64,000 bases of DNA. Source: Brugia malayi (taxonomy: Eukaryota > Nematoda > Chromadorea > Rhabditida > Onchocercidae). Positions 38,701-51,756 of this stretch are shown here, piece by piece. Each line of letters opens with the position of its first letter. Position 1 is the first letter of the stretch. The position numbers and the translations under genes were made by a program. Where the stretch lies: assembly GCF_000002995.4 (NCBI RefSeq), contig NW_025062479.1, forward strand, positions 12,195,721 to 12,259,720. The letters are read 5' to 3'. Below the pieces are notes generated by a model. It searched no databases, was not told the origin of the DNA, and saw only the letters and a list, made by a program, of their open reading frames with translations.

Positions 38701-41568
38701 TCATCCGATTCTTCGAATTTTAGCCGTCTCTTATTTTTGCTCGACATTGTTTGAGGATGTGGTGTGGCTGGTGTTTTATTCTAGAATTTTAGTGCGTTAC
38801 AAAAGAATCCGCCTTCAAATAAATGATTGCATTATATACTAAGATCACATTATTGATAACTAGAATAAATTTTAAAAAAAGTAAAGGTAGACCTTCAAAA
38901 GTATTTCTGGAGTGGTTGTAGTTATCGCTGAAAGTGAAACCTTCTTGCTTGATTTCCCAGTACAAGGGGTTTTAAGTGCGCTCTTCAAAGGCACTGTATT
39001 GCCAGGAGTGGAACTAAGTGTTGGTTTTACTGAAAAAAGAGTAACTCAATTTGCTCTACACAAAACAAACAGATTTATTTGAACAGTCAATAAAGCGCAG
39101 CAGTAATAGAATACCGTCAGAAGGTGTTTCCTCTTCATCTTCGTCTTCCAAACTTTCATCTTCATCCTCATCTTCCAAACTTTCATCTTCATCCTCGTCT
39201 GATTCACTCGTTTCAGCAACGCCATTTACATTCTTCTTAACAACTTCGCCTTCTGAACCTAAAAAAAATTCATTCTAAACTGACATATAATCATGCAAAA
39301 AAAACCCGCCCCTACTGTAGTTCTGTCATATTTAAACTTCCGCAATTCCCCGACCAAAGACACAACTGAAACGAAACAGCCATATAATTATTAATTGCTA
39401 ATACAAATTTATCTCTGGAAGTAGGTATCGACTCAGTTCTTGCTAATCACATGTATTTTCGAATAAAAGTGAAGCTGACATCATCGTCGATAAGAAATCA
39501 ATAAAGCTTTTTACTATTCCTTTGCTACATACAACTGGAAACGATCTGCCATGAGCAGTCATGTTAAATATGAGAATTACAACTGAAAGTATAGGAAAGT
39601 TGTAGACTTCATAAAATACCTTCATCACTGCTCTCTTCCTCATCTTCATTATAATCACTTCCTTCCTGTAAAAATTACAGAAATTAATAATCGCAGACAA
39701 CTCAGAGACAGAACATCAGGAGCACATATATAAAAAAAAAACAAATAAAAATTCTTACTCCATTGTCCTTGTCGCTTTCAACATTGATTATTTTAGCCTT
39801 TTTCACATCTCGACTTACTACCAATTCTAAAACTAGCAGAGCATTAACGAATTATATCCTCTGTCCTCTTAAAACAGATAAATGTGGAAACAATCCAGTA
39901 ATGCCGAGTTGTTTGCATGGTGACTTTGGTAAACGGAATATTGAGGATTCGTAACCGATCTGCGTGATAACTGACTCAAATTTATAGATGAAAATCTTCT
40001 ACATCCGATTAGCCCTATTTCAAAACCGTTCTTAAGAACTTTAAATTTGCAAAGAACCACTTTCTAAACATGTTCTCCTGAAAAAAAAAAATGGTGAATT
40101 AAATAAAATTCTGAGAAGACAGAATTGAAAGATACTTTACCTTCATCCTCTTCCTTACCGTTTTCTCGTTTAAGCACACCCTGCAAAAATTGCACATGAG
40201 GGAACTGCAACAAAGGATTTGGCGAATTATTTAAATTAGGGCTTATACATTCTACGCAACCCAAGTCAAAAAAGAGACAGGTTGTATTGTTTTCAGAAAC
40301 TTCTAAAAAATTACCTTTTTTTTCGATAAACCTTTAGCACTACTCATTATCTGTACTAATTCCGAATAACTCTTTGATGTAAGTGTTTTCTCTTGTTTCG
40401 ATGTCATATCAGCAATTTTTTTTGGTGTTTTTGGAGCTGAAAAAAAAGTTAAGAGAAAGTTTGGAATTCCTTAAATGTGCCAGATGTAACTTTCAATTCC
40501 ATATTTGGCGAATCCGAAAAGCAGAACTTACTTATTTCTTGATCTTCGATATCTGAGGTGCTCATTACCTGAAAAGCAATGTATCATTAAGCAAAATCAG
40601 GTGGGTAAATCAATTGAAAACATCAGCAAACTATATATATATGACAATCGTTTGTCACGTATCACAGTAGCCTACAAAAGTAAATACCGGATAAATTAAC
40701 TGAAGTTCCTTCTATTACAAAACCTGGAACTGAAAATCAATGGAGCAAAAGTGGATAACCTCATCCTCATCATGTTCACTGTTCATCTCATATTTCTTAA
40801 ACTTCACAGTTGATGGAGTTGATGGTTCCGACATTGATTTCTTGTATTTATTTTCGTTCTTTTTTCCACCTGATTTTTCTTAAACAGATGTTTCAAATAA
40901 AATTCAAAACTACGAAATATATCCGTCATCTTATTACGATATCTGTTGAAGACTGCTTTCAAAACACATTCCCACGAAATTCCTGTTATTAGACTAGTTT
41001 TGCTTAAGAAGTCAAGCGCTTCAATTCAAGAAGGAAAAAATATCACAAAAACCAAAGCTATAAAGTTTTCTTTAAAGCTATTTCTTTACCAGATCTGTTA
41101 TCCATATCAAAGCTCATTCGCTTTTTGAAATCCATATCACGTTCGTTTTTCGTAGAAAATCCTTTTCGTCCTTGATCACTTCTACCACGTCCATTTCTTC
41201 CACGACCACCCCAACTACCTCTTCCACCACGATCACCCCAACCACCTCTTCCACCACGACCAACACCTAGAAAAAAAAACCTGAACAATAAAAGTCTGTC
41301 TCACGCAATCATCATTATATAATCCAAGATGTAGCAATTATATTTTGACTTTAAAGAAAAGACAGAGAGATACCCTACCTTTTCTGGGACCGCGAGCGCG
41401 GTTAGACAAATCACTACGATCACCACCTTCTCTTGGTGATATACCGCCACGCCCACCTCCTCGTGTCGAAAATCTGCCACGACTCCCTCCACGTGACGTA
41501 GACCCACCTCGAGGCGAATTGAAGCTTTTGTGTATACCACTCCCACGTTTATTGAATTCGCCAACCAT
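35786..41568 (-). CDS. Nucleolin-like protein: RGG, acidic blocks, two RRMs, acidic tail
   Basis: Nineteen minus-strand exons, all in agreeing phase: 41379-41568, 41090-41266, 40760-40878, 40532-40568, 40315-40436, 40141-40180, 39759-39826, 39620-39665, 39115-39258, 38893-39029, 38544-38780, 38267-38365, 37800-37889, 37523-37683, 37089-37364, 36785-36900, 36511-36671, 36229-36339, 35786-36079; 874 residues. Residues 1-105 are RGG/GRG-rich and end in a basic stretch. Residues 150-450 are Ser/Lys-rich with acidic blocks. RRM1 (about 522-600) has RNP2 LFVRGL at 525 and an RNP1-like FAWLIF. RRM2 (about 609-685) has LFVGGL at 612 and LYCFVQFG at 648. The tail (about 800-870) is almost all Asp/Glu. 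This make-up suits an rRNA-processing, chromatin-binding nucleolar protein. Vertebrate nucleolin carries its RGG box at the C-terminus, so orthology is not certain. The start follows a TTACACAG acceptor. Confidence 0.85.
35820..35965. repeat. CAT/CCT trinucleotide-rich tract in coding sequence
   Basis: Long run of TCA, TCC and CCT triplets on the plus strand that encodes the Asp/Glu tail of the nucleolin-like protein on the minus strand. Such tracts tend to vary in length, and they also make a spurious poly-Ser frame on the opposite strand. Confidence 0.85.
39142..39198. repeat. 27-base tandem duplication in an acidic exon
   Basis: A 27-base unit containing TCTTCCAAACTTTCATC occurs twice in tandem. 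On the minus strand it encodes a doubled DEDEDESLE-type acidic block in exon 9 of the nucleolin-like gene. Confidence 0.8.
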
Positions 41569-41580
41569 TTTCCTTATCAC

Positions 41581-41592
41581 CTGTGTAACAAA
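41581..41592 (-). other. Putative spliced-leader acceptor of the nucleolin-like gene
   Basis: A TTGTTACACAG acceptor on the minus strand lies 12 bases before the ATG at 41568. The start of this gene therefore does not depend on upstream exons. Confidence 0.5.
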
Positions 41593-42591
41593 ATATATAA
41601 TGAAAATTGCTGCAACTACGATCACTCCATCCTTCCTAACAACGGGATACCTTAGCTCTGCGAACATTCTTACTTCGGAAAAGATGTGACACCTTTAGCA
41701 AGAAAGTATTCCGAAGAAACGTTAGGTCACTGATAATGTCATTACCAACAAAAACTTTTAAACCTTCACAAAAAAAAAGGCGTTACACTTCATGAAAAAT
41801 TCCCATAGAGTAGCTTTCTTTAATGAAGATGACTAAACACAGCTCTCAAATGACGAAATCAACAAAATAAAAACAATAAGATAGTTACAGGCAAAGAAAT
41901 ATATACACATACATATGTAATCATAAGGCAACATACAACCCAACTTTTTGATTACATCTGGTATGTACAGTCGGTCATAAAACCACACAACCCAGTCCCA
42001 CCAACCATCTCTCCTCACTCACAACCCATCCACCACACCACGTACCAAGTGAACTTCCTAACCTTCTCGACAACCATTTTAGGCCAGTATACCATATAGT
42101 TGCACATCGCGACAGTACAAATTTAGTCTGCACGAATCCAACACTGATTATGAAAACTCTGTCCCACATCTTGAGGTAGAAATTGTGGGCTACTTGTCAC
42201 TCCTCTAGATTTGGTTCGCGCCTAAGCAACATAACAAACGTGCAGCGAATGACCACTGAGTTCTGAAGGACAACCCTACTTATCCACGGTTTGCGGTTCA
42301 CGTGAGACCCAGCAAATACACATTGACACAAACTTCGAATATTGCGCGAACTTAAAACTTCTTATATGTGCATCCACGACGGAGAACAATATATTGGAAA
42401 GCAATTTATACATAATTGGAATGAATTCAATTCAATAACAACGACAGATACCGATGCTCTTGGAATCATCGCTGAAACCAAATATACACAATATTATTAA
42501 AGCACAGATTAACATAGTACCCGACAAAAACAACAAGAGAAAAAAACATTGTAATCAACTGCAGGAATCTGCGGTTTCGCTACCAGCAGAT
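41593..42591. other. Spacer between two minus-strand genes
   Basis: About 1 kb separates the stop codon of the acidic 216-residue gene from the start of the nucleolin-like gene. No exon is evident. It should contain the 3' UTR of the upstream gene and the promoter or intercistronic region of the nucleolin-like gene. Confidence 0.5.
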
Positions 42592-44226
42592 TTACATGCG
42601 ATAGAGGCGTTTTGGTTTACCACCATCGCCTGTTCGGTAATACAATCGACTCGGTCCTGGGCGATCATCATCCTACAATCAGAAGCGCTAATAACTTTAC
42701 ATCCATCACTTTAAAAAGCACAGAGAGTATATCTCTATATCCTTCTTTCATGCACAAACAAAGTTCAATCATTTTATCACTCAACAAATTTCTGTAACCT
42801 TTAGAAAGAACTGTGCAGCTAACAAGGTTAAAATTTCAATCTCTGATAGCAAAGACGAAAGGACTAACAGAATTCTCAACAATTTGTTTATAGTAAAAGA
42901 TTACTGAACAAAATATATGTCACCTCCTCCTCATCGTCATCATTCAAAAACATTTGATTCATGTCCTCAATGAGATCAGCTTCCGATTGGTTTGCCTTCT
43001 CTTTTTCTAAAAGCACAAAAAAAATTTCCGAAATAAACTCAATTTCCGATTCCATTTAGATTTGGGAAACCATCTTACCACACAACATAACAAGAAAACT
43101 TAAATTGAGTACCTTGGCGAGCAATGCCCTCTTCGTGGCTATTAAAGGGCTCATCGGTATCCGACATATAGGTATCATATTCATCATTATCTAATCCATA
43201 GTAAACGTCCATATCCATGAGCGTGTGGAAACCACCTGAAACTGTTAGCAAATCACAAGTGGTATAAAAGAAATTCAAAAATTTTGGATTACTGCTGGTC
43301 TGACTTCAATATTCCTCGGCATCCATATTCGAGTATATTACCCTTGGTATTATACGACAGCAGGGAAAATGATTACCAGAAAACTTTTATACACATATAA
43401 AATATTATAACAGTTTGAAATATAAATAGAGTTACCATACGAAATACCCTTTTCTTTTTTACACATGCTTCCAGAAACACCTCGCCCACGAGCTTTGCGG
43501 TCCGCCTTTGCCTGTTTAATTTTAGTAGAAATCATCGCATTTTTCTTCACGTTATCCGCAAATTTAGCTGAAAACGAAATGTTGAAATAGTATTATGTGC
43601 TAATTAAAGATGCTCAACACATACCGCACTACAATACCCTTCTTCGAACAAAAGAGTAACAATAATAATAGAGATTAACTAGTGAACAGTTACTTAAATT
43701 ATGTCAATCATAACACTTTTTTGACTTATGCGGATCAAAATATTTCTTACAAGTAGTTCCCAATACATTAATTTCTTTAAACTCATTTTCCTTTGCAACG
43801 CTTAAGCTATGACTTTTCAAAGCAAATTTGGATTTGAAGATATCAATACCACTAATGGTTTAAAACCAAACAGTTACATCCAGCTCCACTGCCAACTTCC
43901 ATTTCAAGGCCTCTCCCGCCAACCAAATTCATGTCGAATTCAGTACCATTTTCCACAGCATACTCCTTTTCAGCAATCAACTCCGGGTCGGTGATGTTAC
44001 CATCATCTTCCTTTTCATTGTCCGTTAAACGATCTTCCCATGAGGCAGTTGAAAACCCCTGAAAACGTGGAAAAGAACTGCATTGGTGTCGTCTACAAAT
44101 CAAAACTGTATATCAATCTCAAACATTAAAAAATTTATTTCCTAGGATTTGAAACGTTCTGTATAACAAAAACACCTTATGCAGAGGTTTTTTATTGATG
44201 CGCTTGCCGCGTTCCTTTCCAGTCAT
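42592..44226 (-). CDS. Unrecognised acidic protein, about 216 residues
   Basis: Six minus-strand exons in agreeing phase: 44176-44226, 43878-44058, 43436-43567, 43113-43235, 42924-43006, 42592-42672. The start follows a TTTTAG acceptor 13 bases upstream. The order along the protein is: a basic N-terminus (MTGKERGKRINKKPLHK), an acidic stretch with SWEDRLTDNE, a short Gly-rich run, a strongly basic segment (about 80-115, with KIKQAKADRKARGRG), a second acidic part rich in Asp, Glu and Tyr with a DDDEEEDDD cluster, and a conserved-looking basic end (PSRLYYRTGDGGKPKRLYRM). No signal peptide or membrane segment is seen. Alternating basic and acidic blocks suggest a nuclear or nucleic-acid-associated protein, but I do not recognise the family. 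It lies 1 kb upstream of the nucleolin-like gene on the same strand. Confidence 0.75.
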
Positions 44227-47200
44227 TTTTACGATTTCCTAAAACAAGCTTATTTTTTCTCGATAAATCTCAAGAATGAAAAAAATCTTTGCCTTTTATC
44301 CATACCAGTCATTCCCTTAGAGTCACTGACTAGAATTAACTTATCCAAACCAATGAACATCAGTCTATTAAAAAAAAAACTTAGAACTCAAAATACTTCA
44401 TTATAAAACATCATTTGATGATATATCTTAAATCTTTCACTGGAAATTTTCTTGACCAGTCAAAAAAAGGTGAAATTAGAGAGGTCAGTGGTACTTGAGC
44501 CGGCAGTGAACCACAAGATACATTACTAATCAGGAGTAAACTCCTTTGTCCAGAATGCGAAGAGACAGTACAGGACGATGTTGGATGAAGCAAGAACGAT
44601 CTGATTTTACAAGTAACATTTTTACTGGACTGATTCCATGATGATTGGAAAATGAGACAAATCATGACGTAAACAAGCATAAATAATGATATCCATTGAT
44701 GATTACTACTGAATATAGTGATCAGCAAACGAGGAATTTGTCTATGACTACATCATTATCTTGAAGTTCTTTCAAACAAAGAGGATTACAAAATAACTGA
44801 GTATCAGAACGGAGGAAATACTTCGACCATTCAACGTCCTTCTTGATCCAAAACATCCAGTATTAATAAAGAACCACACGGAAAAGAGTAGAACAGCAAA
44901 TATCAGGGTGGATACTAGATTCACAGATTCACGAAGCAGTATTAGTGGTAAACTATTCCTATACCAATTGCAGGGAATAACAACTTTTCTATAAAAGGAC
45001 TCTAAAATAACCAAAAGCAATAGTTAAGAAAATCCCAAAATTAAAAAGATAACAAACAACCATACACTACTATTTTTGTTCACTTTCGACAGTGATGAAA
45101 AAGCACTGATATTACACCTGTAAAAACAATCAGTTCAGCGTTAACTTGAAAACATAGTCTGTCGAATTTGTGAACAGCAATATCTCCTTTCTGTTGGAAG
45201 GAAGTGATAGGAGCGACCAATGATTAGGGTAGAAAATTCAGTAAGAGCAAAATACTCTAATAAACTTCCAGATCTTTGTCCTGGAAAGTATTTTCCGTAT
45301 CATTTTAACGAAATCATCTTTACAGATAACGAATGGTCCAGATGAAGAACGGATATTTCTAGTGACTATTCGGGTCGAATCACTGTGGACACGTTCCTGA
45401 ACGGAAAGGAGATAATCAAATGGGCATGACCAAAAATGGATGGACATGACCAAAAAGAATCAATAAAAATGCATGAACACATTTGAACACCAAATTATGT
45501 CGAAATCGAAGGAAAAGTTGTCGGCCGAACAAAAAGACATTAGTGCGATCGTCTGCAAACGATAAATGGCTTGTCTACGAGATGGTTAAAGGAGGGAAAA
45601 GCATTAATTGGCCGGAATGGACCAACGAATAGACCAGTTGTCCACAAAATGAAACATAAACACTTCTGACCGAATCGACTTCCCTAACATTCTTTCGCTT
45701 CATCTCTCCATGTTTTAGAAATACATAAACATCAACCCGGCAAAATGAATATGCACGGAAACACTCGGCTACCACACGCCAACACGCACGAGTACTCCAA
45801 CCACCATGACTCCATTGTACACCACATATGTCACCGGTAAACTATGGCTCGTTCGGAAAGGCCAGCCTTACCATTTACTGAGTGGAAAATTGAAAGAGAG
45901 TCGGGGAGGTTCGAGAGATTCAGGAATGAAGTGTGACACCTCCGCGAAATTCCTTTCAAATCCCTGTATCAGGAGGTGAACGTATGTCGCCGGAACAGAA
46001 GCATTATCTTAATCAGACGGAATGGACCGTACAGAGTGGATATGACAGGTATACCGCCATAAAATAGTGGCGGGTTATTTGAAGATGGTGACAAATTACC
46101 TGAACTTGTTAGTCAAGAAACTCTCTGTAATACTCCTTCATGGATACACTTTTAGAAATCTGCTCTATTTTTGCCGCCATCAATAGTAAATTGATTACTT
46201 TAGACTGTTATATTTAGGTTTGCGTGTCAGTATCCTTTTTTATGGTCCTTTTCTCTAATCACTTTATAGGCTTTATGCACAGCTTATAGGCTCAACTGCT
46301 GGAGTGTTTTCTTCCTTGTTTCTGACAATTCCATAAAAATTAATTTCCTCATGAGCTGAAGAAGTGGGACGTTTCGTAAAATTTGATACACAAAAATATG
46401 ACCGATTTGTGAACTCTGACGGATGATCATGAGGATAATCCTGAAATTTTATGCACAGCTTTTTCCGCGTATCCGCCTTCGAGAAATAAGTTGTTTGGAT
46501 GAAAGAGAATCATAAAGCAAGTGGTAGTAATAAGAAAGTAGCTTATATCATTAATAAATATATCAAATATTACAACTGACGTTTTTTAAAAGTCTGATTA
46601 AAATCAAAAAAAAGGTAAAGAAAGAGTAAGGAAATGAACAACCTGGTAAAGTTTTATCGCGTCTATGCGTGATTCTGTGTGTTCAAATTTGCATATTGAT
46701 TGGATACACACCGCAAAAAAATTTGCATACACATCACAATTTGATGTAATACTCAAATATGGTGTAATCTGCAAACCATCACCTTTCATTGGATACGGGG
46801 GCTTTCTGAATTACAAAAACTATTAGTTCTTAAGAGACTTGATTCCATATTCGTTTATTTCCTCATACGGATTTAACGTTTCAAAAGTTTATCTTTCCAC
46901 AAATTATTTCTCTAGAAGGAAATAATGATCCGGAATTGTGTTCCTGGAGAGATGCACATTATAGAAGCCTAAATGCAACTCCAACTTCCCCTTTTTTCAA
47001 AGGTAATATAATTGACCAAGCCTTTACTCATCACGTCATTACAGAAGCTGAAATTCCACTCGCCATCTTGCTTTCTTGTTTTCTTTTTTTTAAGTTAAAA
47101 AAAAAGATGAAAAGATTTGTGCCTGTTAATGCTAGTCGTACAATACTCGTTACGCAGTGATTTTTTTGACCAAAAGTCGGTGAACATGTTTTTTATTTTT

Positions 47201-47861
47201 CCCAAGTTCAAGCCTCCTATAAACTAGCAGATTTTCCGTTGGGGATTGTACAGAGGCTTTAAACATAAGCTTATCATCAATTTTGTTTAGCGCCGAGAGA
47301 TAGCTTAGCTGCGTCTTCTCAGGCCGAATTATTTTGAAGGCAGTGTAAAAGATGAAGAAGCATTGCTTGAGCAACTGCTACTTCACGCTGTTATTCTGTT
47401 GGAGCCGCTGATGCAACAGTCTAACTCCAGATGTGCTGTAATCATCTCTGCTGCATCACCTGTTTTTGCTGTTTTGATATGGAATCTAAACATAGTCATT
47501 GTTTAAACGTAAAATTTATTTCTTATTGCCTGCAATATTATGAAAAATCATTCAGGAAACAATGATTTGTTTTCGGTTTGGTTATCAATGAATGAAAAGG
47601 TTGAGACCAAATCATCCACTCCCGCTTTTCTGAGTCTATGGAAGAGATCAACTTGTTTTATGAAGGAATCCAAATAAGGTACGGATTTTATTAGGCAAAT
47701 CGAAATTTTCATTTTTTCTGTTGAACAACAAAGTTTCGAACTGAAAGTAATTGGTAATTTAGTATTCGATCACTCATAGTGATTGTCATTGTAGTTTATT
47801 TCTTTTTTTCTCAGGCATTGCTCAAAGTTTTCATAACACAGTTATCGACAGATTTGTGATC
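44227..47861. other. Divergent intergenic region, 3.6 kb
   Basis: It lies between the starts of the acidic-protein gene (-) and sarcoglycan (+) and so holds both promoters. A possible orphan exon sits at 46916-47008 on the plus strand. Minus-strand open frames at 44411-45020 have no splice support. A TTTTTCTCAG acceptor at 47805-47814, 47 bases before the sarcoglycan ATG, is a likely trans-splice site. Confidence 0.45.
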
Positions 47862-50639
47862 ATGATTAGATGGCTTGTATCCATTGCCTTATTTGCACTC
47901 TTCAATTTTTGCTATACCCAGTATCGCCGAACCATAAACCCACTCGAACTACGAACGACGAAAGGAGAGTTTTTCATTTATACACTTCATTCCGGTAGTT
48001 TTTTTCCTCAAACAGGTAATTTATTTTTAATTTAATTTACCCATATTTAAAAATAGTGGTCTAGAGAATTGAATCTGCTGTAATATTATCAACAATATAT
48101 CGTCATTAAGATTTTATTCTCATTTATACTTTATGTGAACCTGCAATAGATTAATAGAAATGTAGCAAACAAATAAATGCAGTTGTAAGTTTCAAAGATT
48201 CCTATCTCTTCTGTAAATAATTTTTATGGACAATAACAGCTAATGAGGTGATGGCTTCTCACTTGTCCTCCATATGCTTTTCATGTTTACTATTTTCAAC
48301 TTCCGAATCGCTCATTTTTTATTCTCTTTATTAGGTTTTCGATAGCTTGTAGTACTTTTTTTCAATAACGAGAGGTGGGATATTTTTAAAAAGTGTAGTA
48401 GCAAACACTTCAGGAGATGAAAATGAAGGCAGTGTTTTTGTAGTTGATGTTAAATGGTCAGCTTCTTTACATGGCCGCCCTGCTTTGCCATTATGGTTGC
48501 ATTTGATGCCGTCTAGGCACAAAGCACTTGGATACTTATATGGTACTGTGGTCTCTCCTCTCAATCAAGTTGTTATACACATTATTGCTCGACGACTGGA
48601 TAATTACGATAGAGCGGAACAATATATAACAATATTTTTGAATGATAATGGTAAGATATGGATGGTGTCTATACAAACGTAATTCGATCTGCATGCAGCC
48701 GTATCCCTATGCCTGTTCTAGATGTCCAATGCGTTTTTTTTTTTTTTTTTTTTTTTTGTTTTTTTTTTAGAAAAGTACAATAACGCGACACAACAGTTTG
48801 CCGAAATTTACATAAAAAATTACGATCCTGAGGATCTTTTAACTGATCGCACTCGAACTATTGATCGGCTGAAGAAATCAATGACAGAATCATTCAGGGG
48901 AAAAGGACTGAATCCATATATATTCCAGATTTTAGCCGCTGGGAACTTGTCACCTCAAAATACCCATCTCGATTTACGCCATAAAGTTGGGTAAGCTGTA
49001 GTGTGTTCGGTAAACTTTTCACACTTCCGTACTGGGTAGCTACCATTGTAAACAGTACCGAATAACAATTAGATTCGATTAACAAAACAATAGATGCTAT
49101 TGGAATATCTATTTTTCCTAACCATGATGAAATGTTCATTTAAACGAATTTTTTAAGCAGCATAGTTCGAATTGGAACGCAAAGTCGCTTTCATGTGAAT
49201 GTACTGAATCTGGAACGTGGATTGCAAAGGAATCCGCAATATTGCAGTAGGGATCAGCTTGTACCATTGAACAAATTTTTCGCTCCTATCTTTCAAATTG
49301 ATTGGTGCAATTTCCATGTGGTAATCGTTTACTGGATTAGATTAAACAAGATGGTTTGAGGGTTGTTGGCATTGCGAGTACTTTCAGAAGATAATTCATG
49401 CCATATCTTGGCTAAAGTAATGGCTGCTGTTTGACACTGAATGGCCAGACAGGACTGTAGAAATCATTTTGAAATCATTTTCTTTAAAAAGATTTCAGAA
49501 GTTTATCCTGGCAAACAAATCTTCCATAGTTGAAATGTTATCAGTTATTACAGAAAAATGTAACAGCGCCAACTATTCATAGTAACGATGCAGGGCTCCG
49601 GCAAAGGTCGACAAAGGTAATCACACCAGACACAGAAACAATGCATACTCCCTACCACCAATACCAGCCATCTACCTCGTCCATATTGAAAGTGGAAACT
49701 CCTGTGTTGCACACTAGATATTATTTTTGGGAATCATTTTTGGTGAGCTGTTTATAAAAAATTCGTCTGAATCATTAGAATTTGTCAGTTCGTTGTATAG
49801 AAGGAAGCTATTGTTAAGGATTATTATTTAGATGTTCCCGATGTTGGGTGTATGTTGTATTCTCTTACTTATTCTTCTAAGTCTTATTTTCTTTGGCCGT
49901 CGTGAAGGTCAACATTGGAGGGATTACAAGACGCCAAAGTATGCTTTCTTTTTACTTTTTTACAATAGTGACCTTTACGTTAATTTTATATGAAATTCAC
50001 TGAAAATATTTTTTAAGACGGCAACTGGAAGAATATGCTAGCGTACGCGACAGTCAACGCCATTTGCGTGAGCTCTCCATGCAACGACAGGTGCTTCTAA
50101 TGGCTTCAGACAGGGCACAGTCACATACTCCACTTGGTTTGTTTTGTCATCACTAGATTAATGAATTCATTCAACTTGATTTAAAAAGATTTTCATAGTT
50201 TCAGGGATCCACGCATTCCTGCAACCAAAACCTCCAAATCGGAATCCATCTCCGGAAAATCCTCGACCTGATCCATCCAGTCGTGGGTCTCGTTCACCCC
50301 TACTAAAAGGATCGAGGGCTCATTTGAGTACGTGAAAGTCTTTTGTTTCTTTTGTGCATTTTGCTTGAATTATGCATCCGAACAGTACTTCGACATTTGC
50401 CTACAGTCAAGAAAAAAAACTTGGTTAATAAGATATTCGAATAAATGTCAGAACTTACTATTTCAGGTGCAAGTCCGGATAAAACCTTTAATGGTCATGT
50501 CATTCCGATGAGCAAACAAACAGTTGCGGAAGCAGCGAAAGCCTGTGGTTCATCACTGCATTTGTATAGGAATCCATTTGAAAGCGATCCAAATGATCAC
50601 AACGGGGAGGAACAGTCCGCAGACTGTAAGTCAGAATGA
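47862..50639 (+). CDS. sgca-1: Alpha/epsilon-sarcoglycan
   Basis: Exons: 47862-48015, 48399-48650, 48771-48990, 49161-49320, 49554-49742, 49832-49938, 50018-50136, 50205-50327, 50467-50639; 498 residues. It is a single-pass dystrophin-complex protein that links the muscle membrane to the extracellular matrix. It has a signal peptide (1-20), an ectodomain with family blocks (GYLYGTVVSP, FRGKGLNPY, IDWCNF), N-glycosylation sites NAT and NVT, a transmembrane helix (326-346), and a cytoplasmic start GRREGQHWRDYKTP. That start parallels CRREGVEKRNMQTP of human epsilon-sarcoglycan, and the RELSMQR block also corresponds. The Pro/Ser-rich tail of about 150 residues is longer than in vertebrates. All phases agree. 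The exon 2 acceptor (TTTAAAAAGTGTAG) was picked because it alone keeps the frame. Confidence 0.92.
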
Positions 50640-51756
50640 CCTAAACAACGTAAAATCCATTAAATGAACTTATTACCTCTTAACCTTCTCTCTCAACTGT
50701 TTTACCGATTTGCATCGTTGATTTTCATGTAAATCTTTCCTTCCCATGTTTTTTGATTCGTGCAATTTGTCCGACATTAGATAAAATTGTCTTGATGACA
50801 ATTAACAAATTTCCCCTGTCTATAGTGCGTCCATTTCCTTCTTTCCTACATAATACCAAGCTTTGCAAGGACTTCACCCCCTATTCTTTAATCCTTGCTT
50901 TCACTCTTTGTACTCAGCATATCAATTGTCCCTATGGTCTGGCTACAGCTTATTACGGATTTTTCCACATTTTAAAGTAAAGACTAAGCTTTCGGGGAAT
51001 CATTTCTGGCCCAAACAAAAGTAATCCAGAACTTCAGGTCGGGTTAGTCTAAAGCTTACAGGAATAACATTTACCTGCCTATATGATATCTCCAAGAGCT
51101 CAGGATTAAGTGTTCTGTTATGACATCCAAAATGTCCTGGCTGATCGTGTGCACATTTATAAACTAGACACCCACATCTTTCATTTACTTTTGCTAATGG
51201 AAGGTCCTTTCAGCGTTGAAAATAATTTAGAGAAGGTGAAGGTAATAATGCACAGTAAAAAATTATTCATTGTATTTCAGAAGGGATCAACTTTCTATTA
51301 ATAATATAATAAGACAATATGACAAAAAACATCCCACAAACCAGTTTTACTAAATGAACCAGTGAATCTTATAAAGGAACAAATCTTACTTTGGAACTTG
51401 AACAAAACTGATGACATATCCGCTATGTTATGCGCAAGAAGGAAACGGCAGCATTACACGGCACTTAACATGGAAAAGTAAACTATAACGAAGAAATCTA
51501 TCTTCTTACGCAACAACATCGCAATTTACAAAAACACAATAATTATCAAAGGCATCGACACAAGCTATAAAACAGGTGCACTATGTGAAGAAACAACTAA
51601 ATCAAAGCACAATCCTGAAATAAAGCAAAGAGGAAATAGAACAGTAAAATGAGCTATAATGACACAGACTCGTTAATAATAATGGATGAGTCAGAAGCAA
51701 TATGACAAACACCGTAATTCTAAACATGATCGCTATAAGTGGACAGTGAGTAAATT
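50640..51756. other. Convergent spacer
   Basis: About 1.1 kb between the stop codons of sarcoglycan (+) and the next minus-strand gene. No coding exon or repeat of note was found. Confidence 0.55.

Noticed and set aside
44411..45020. Two minus-strand open frames with hydrophobic runs
   Set aside because: No splice signals join them to each other or to the acidic-protein gene, and they show no domain; treated as intergenic.
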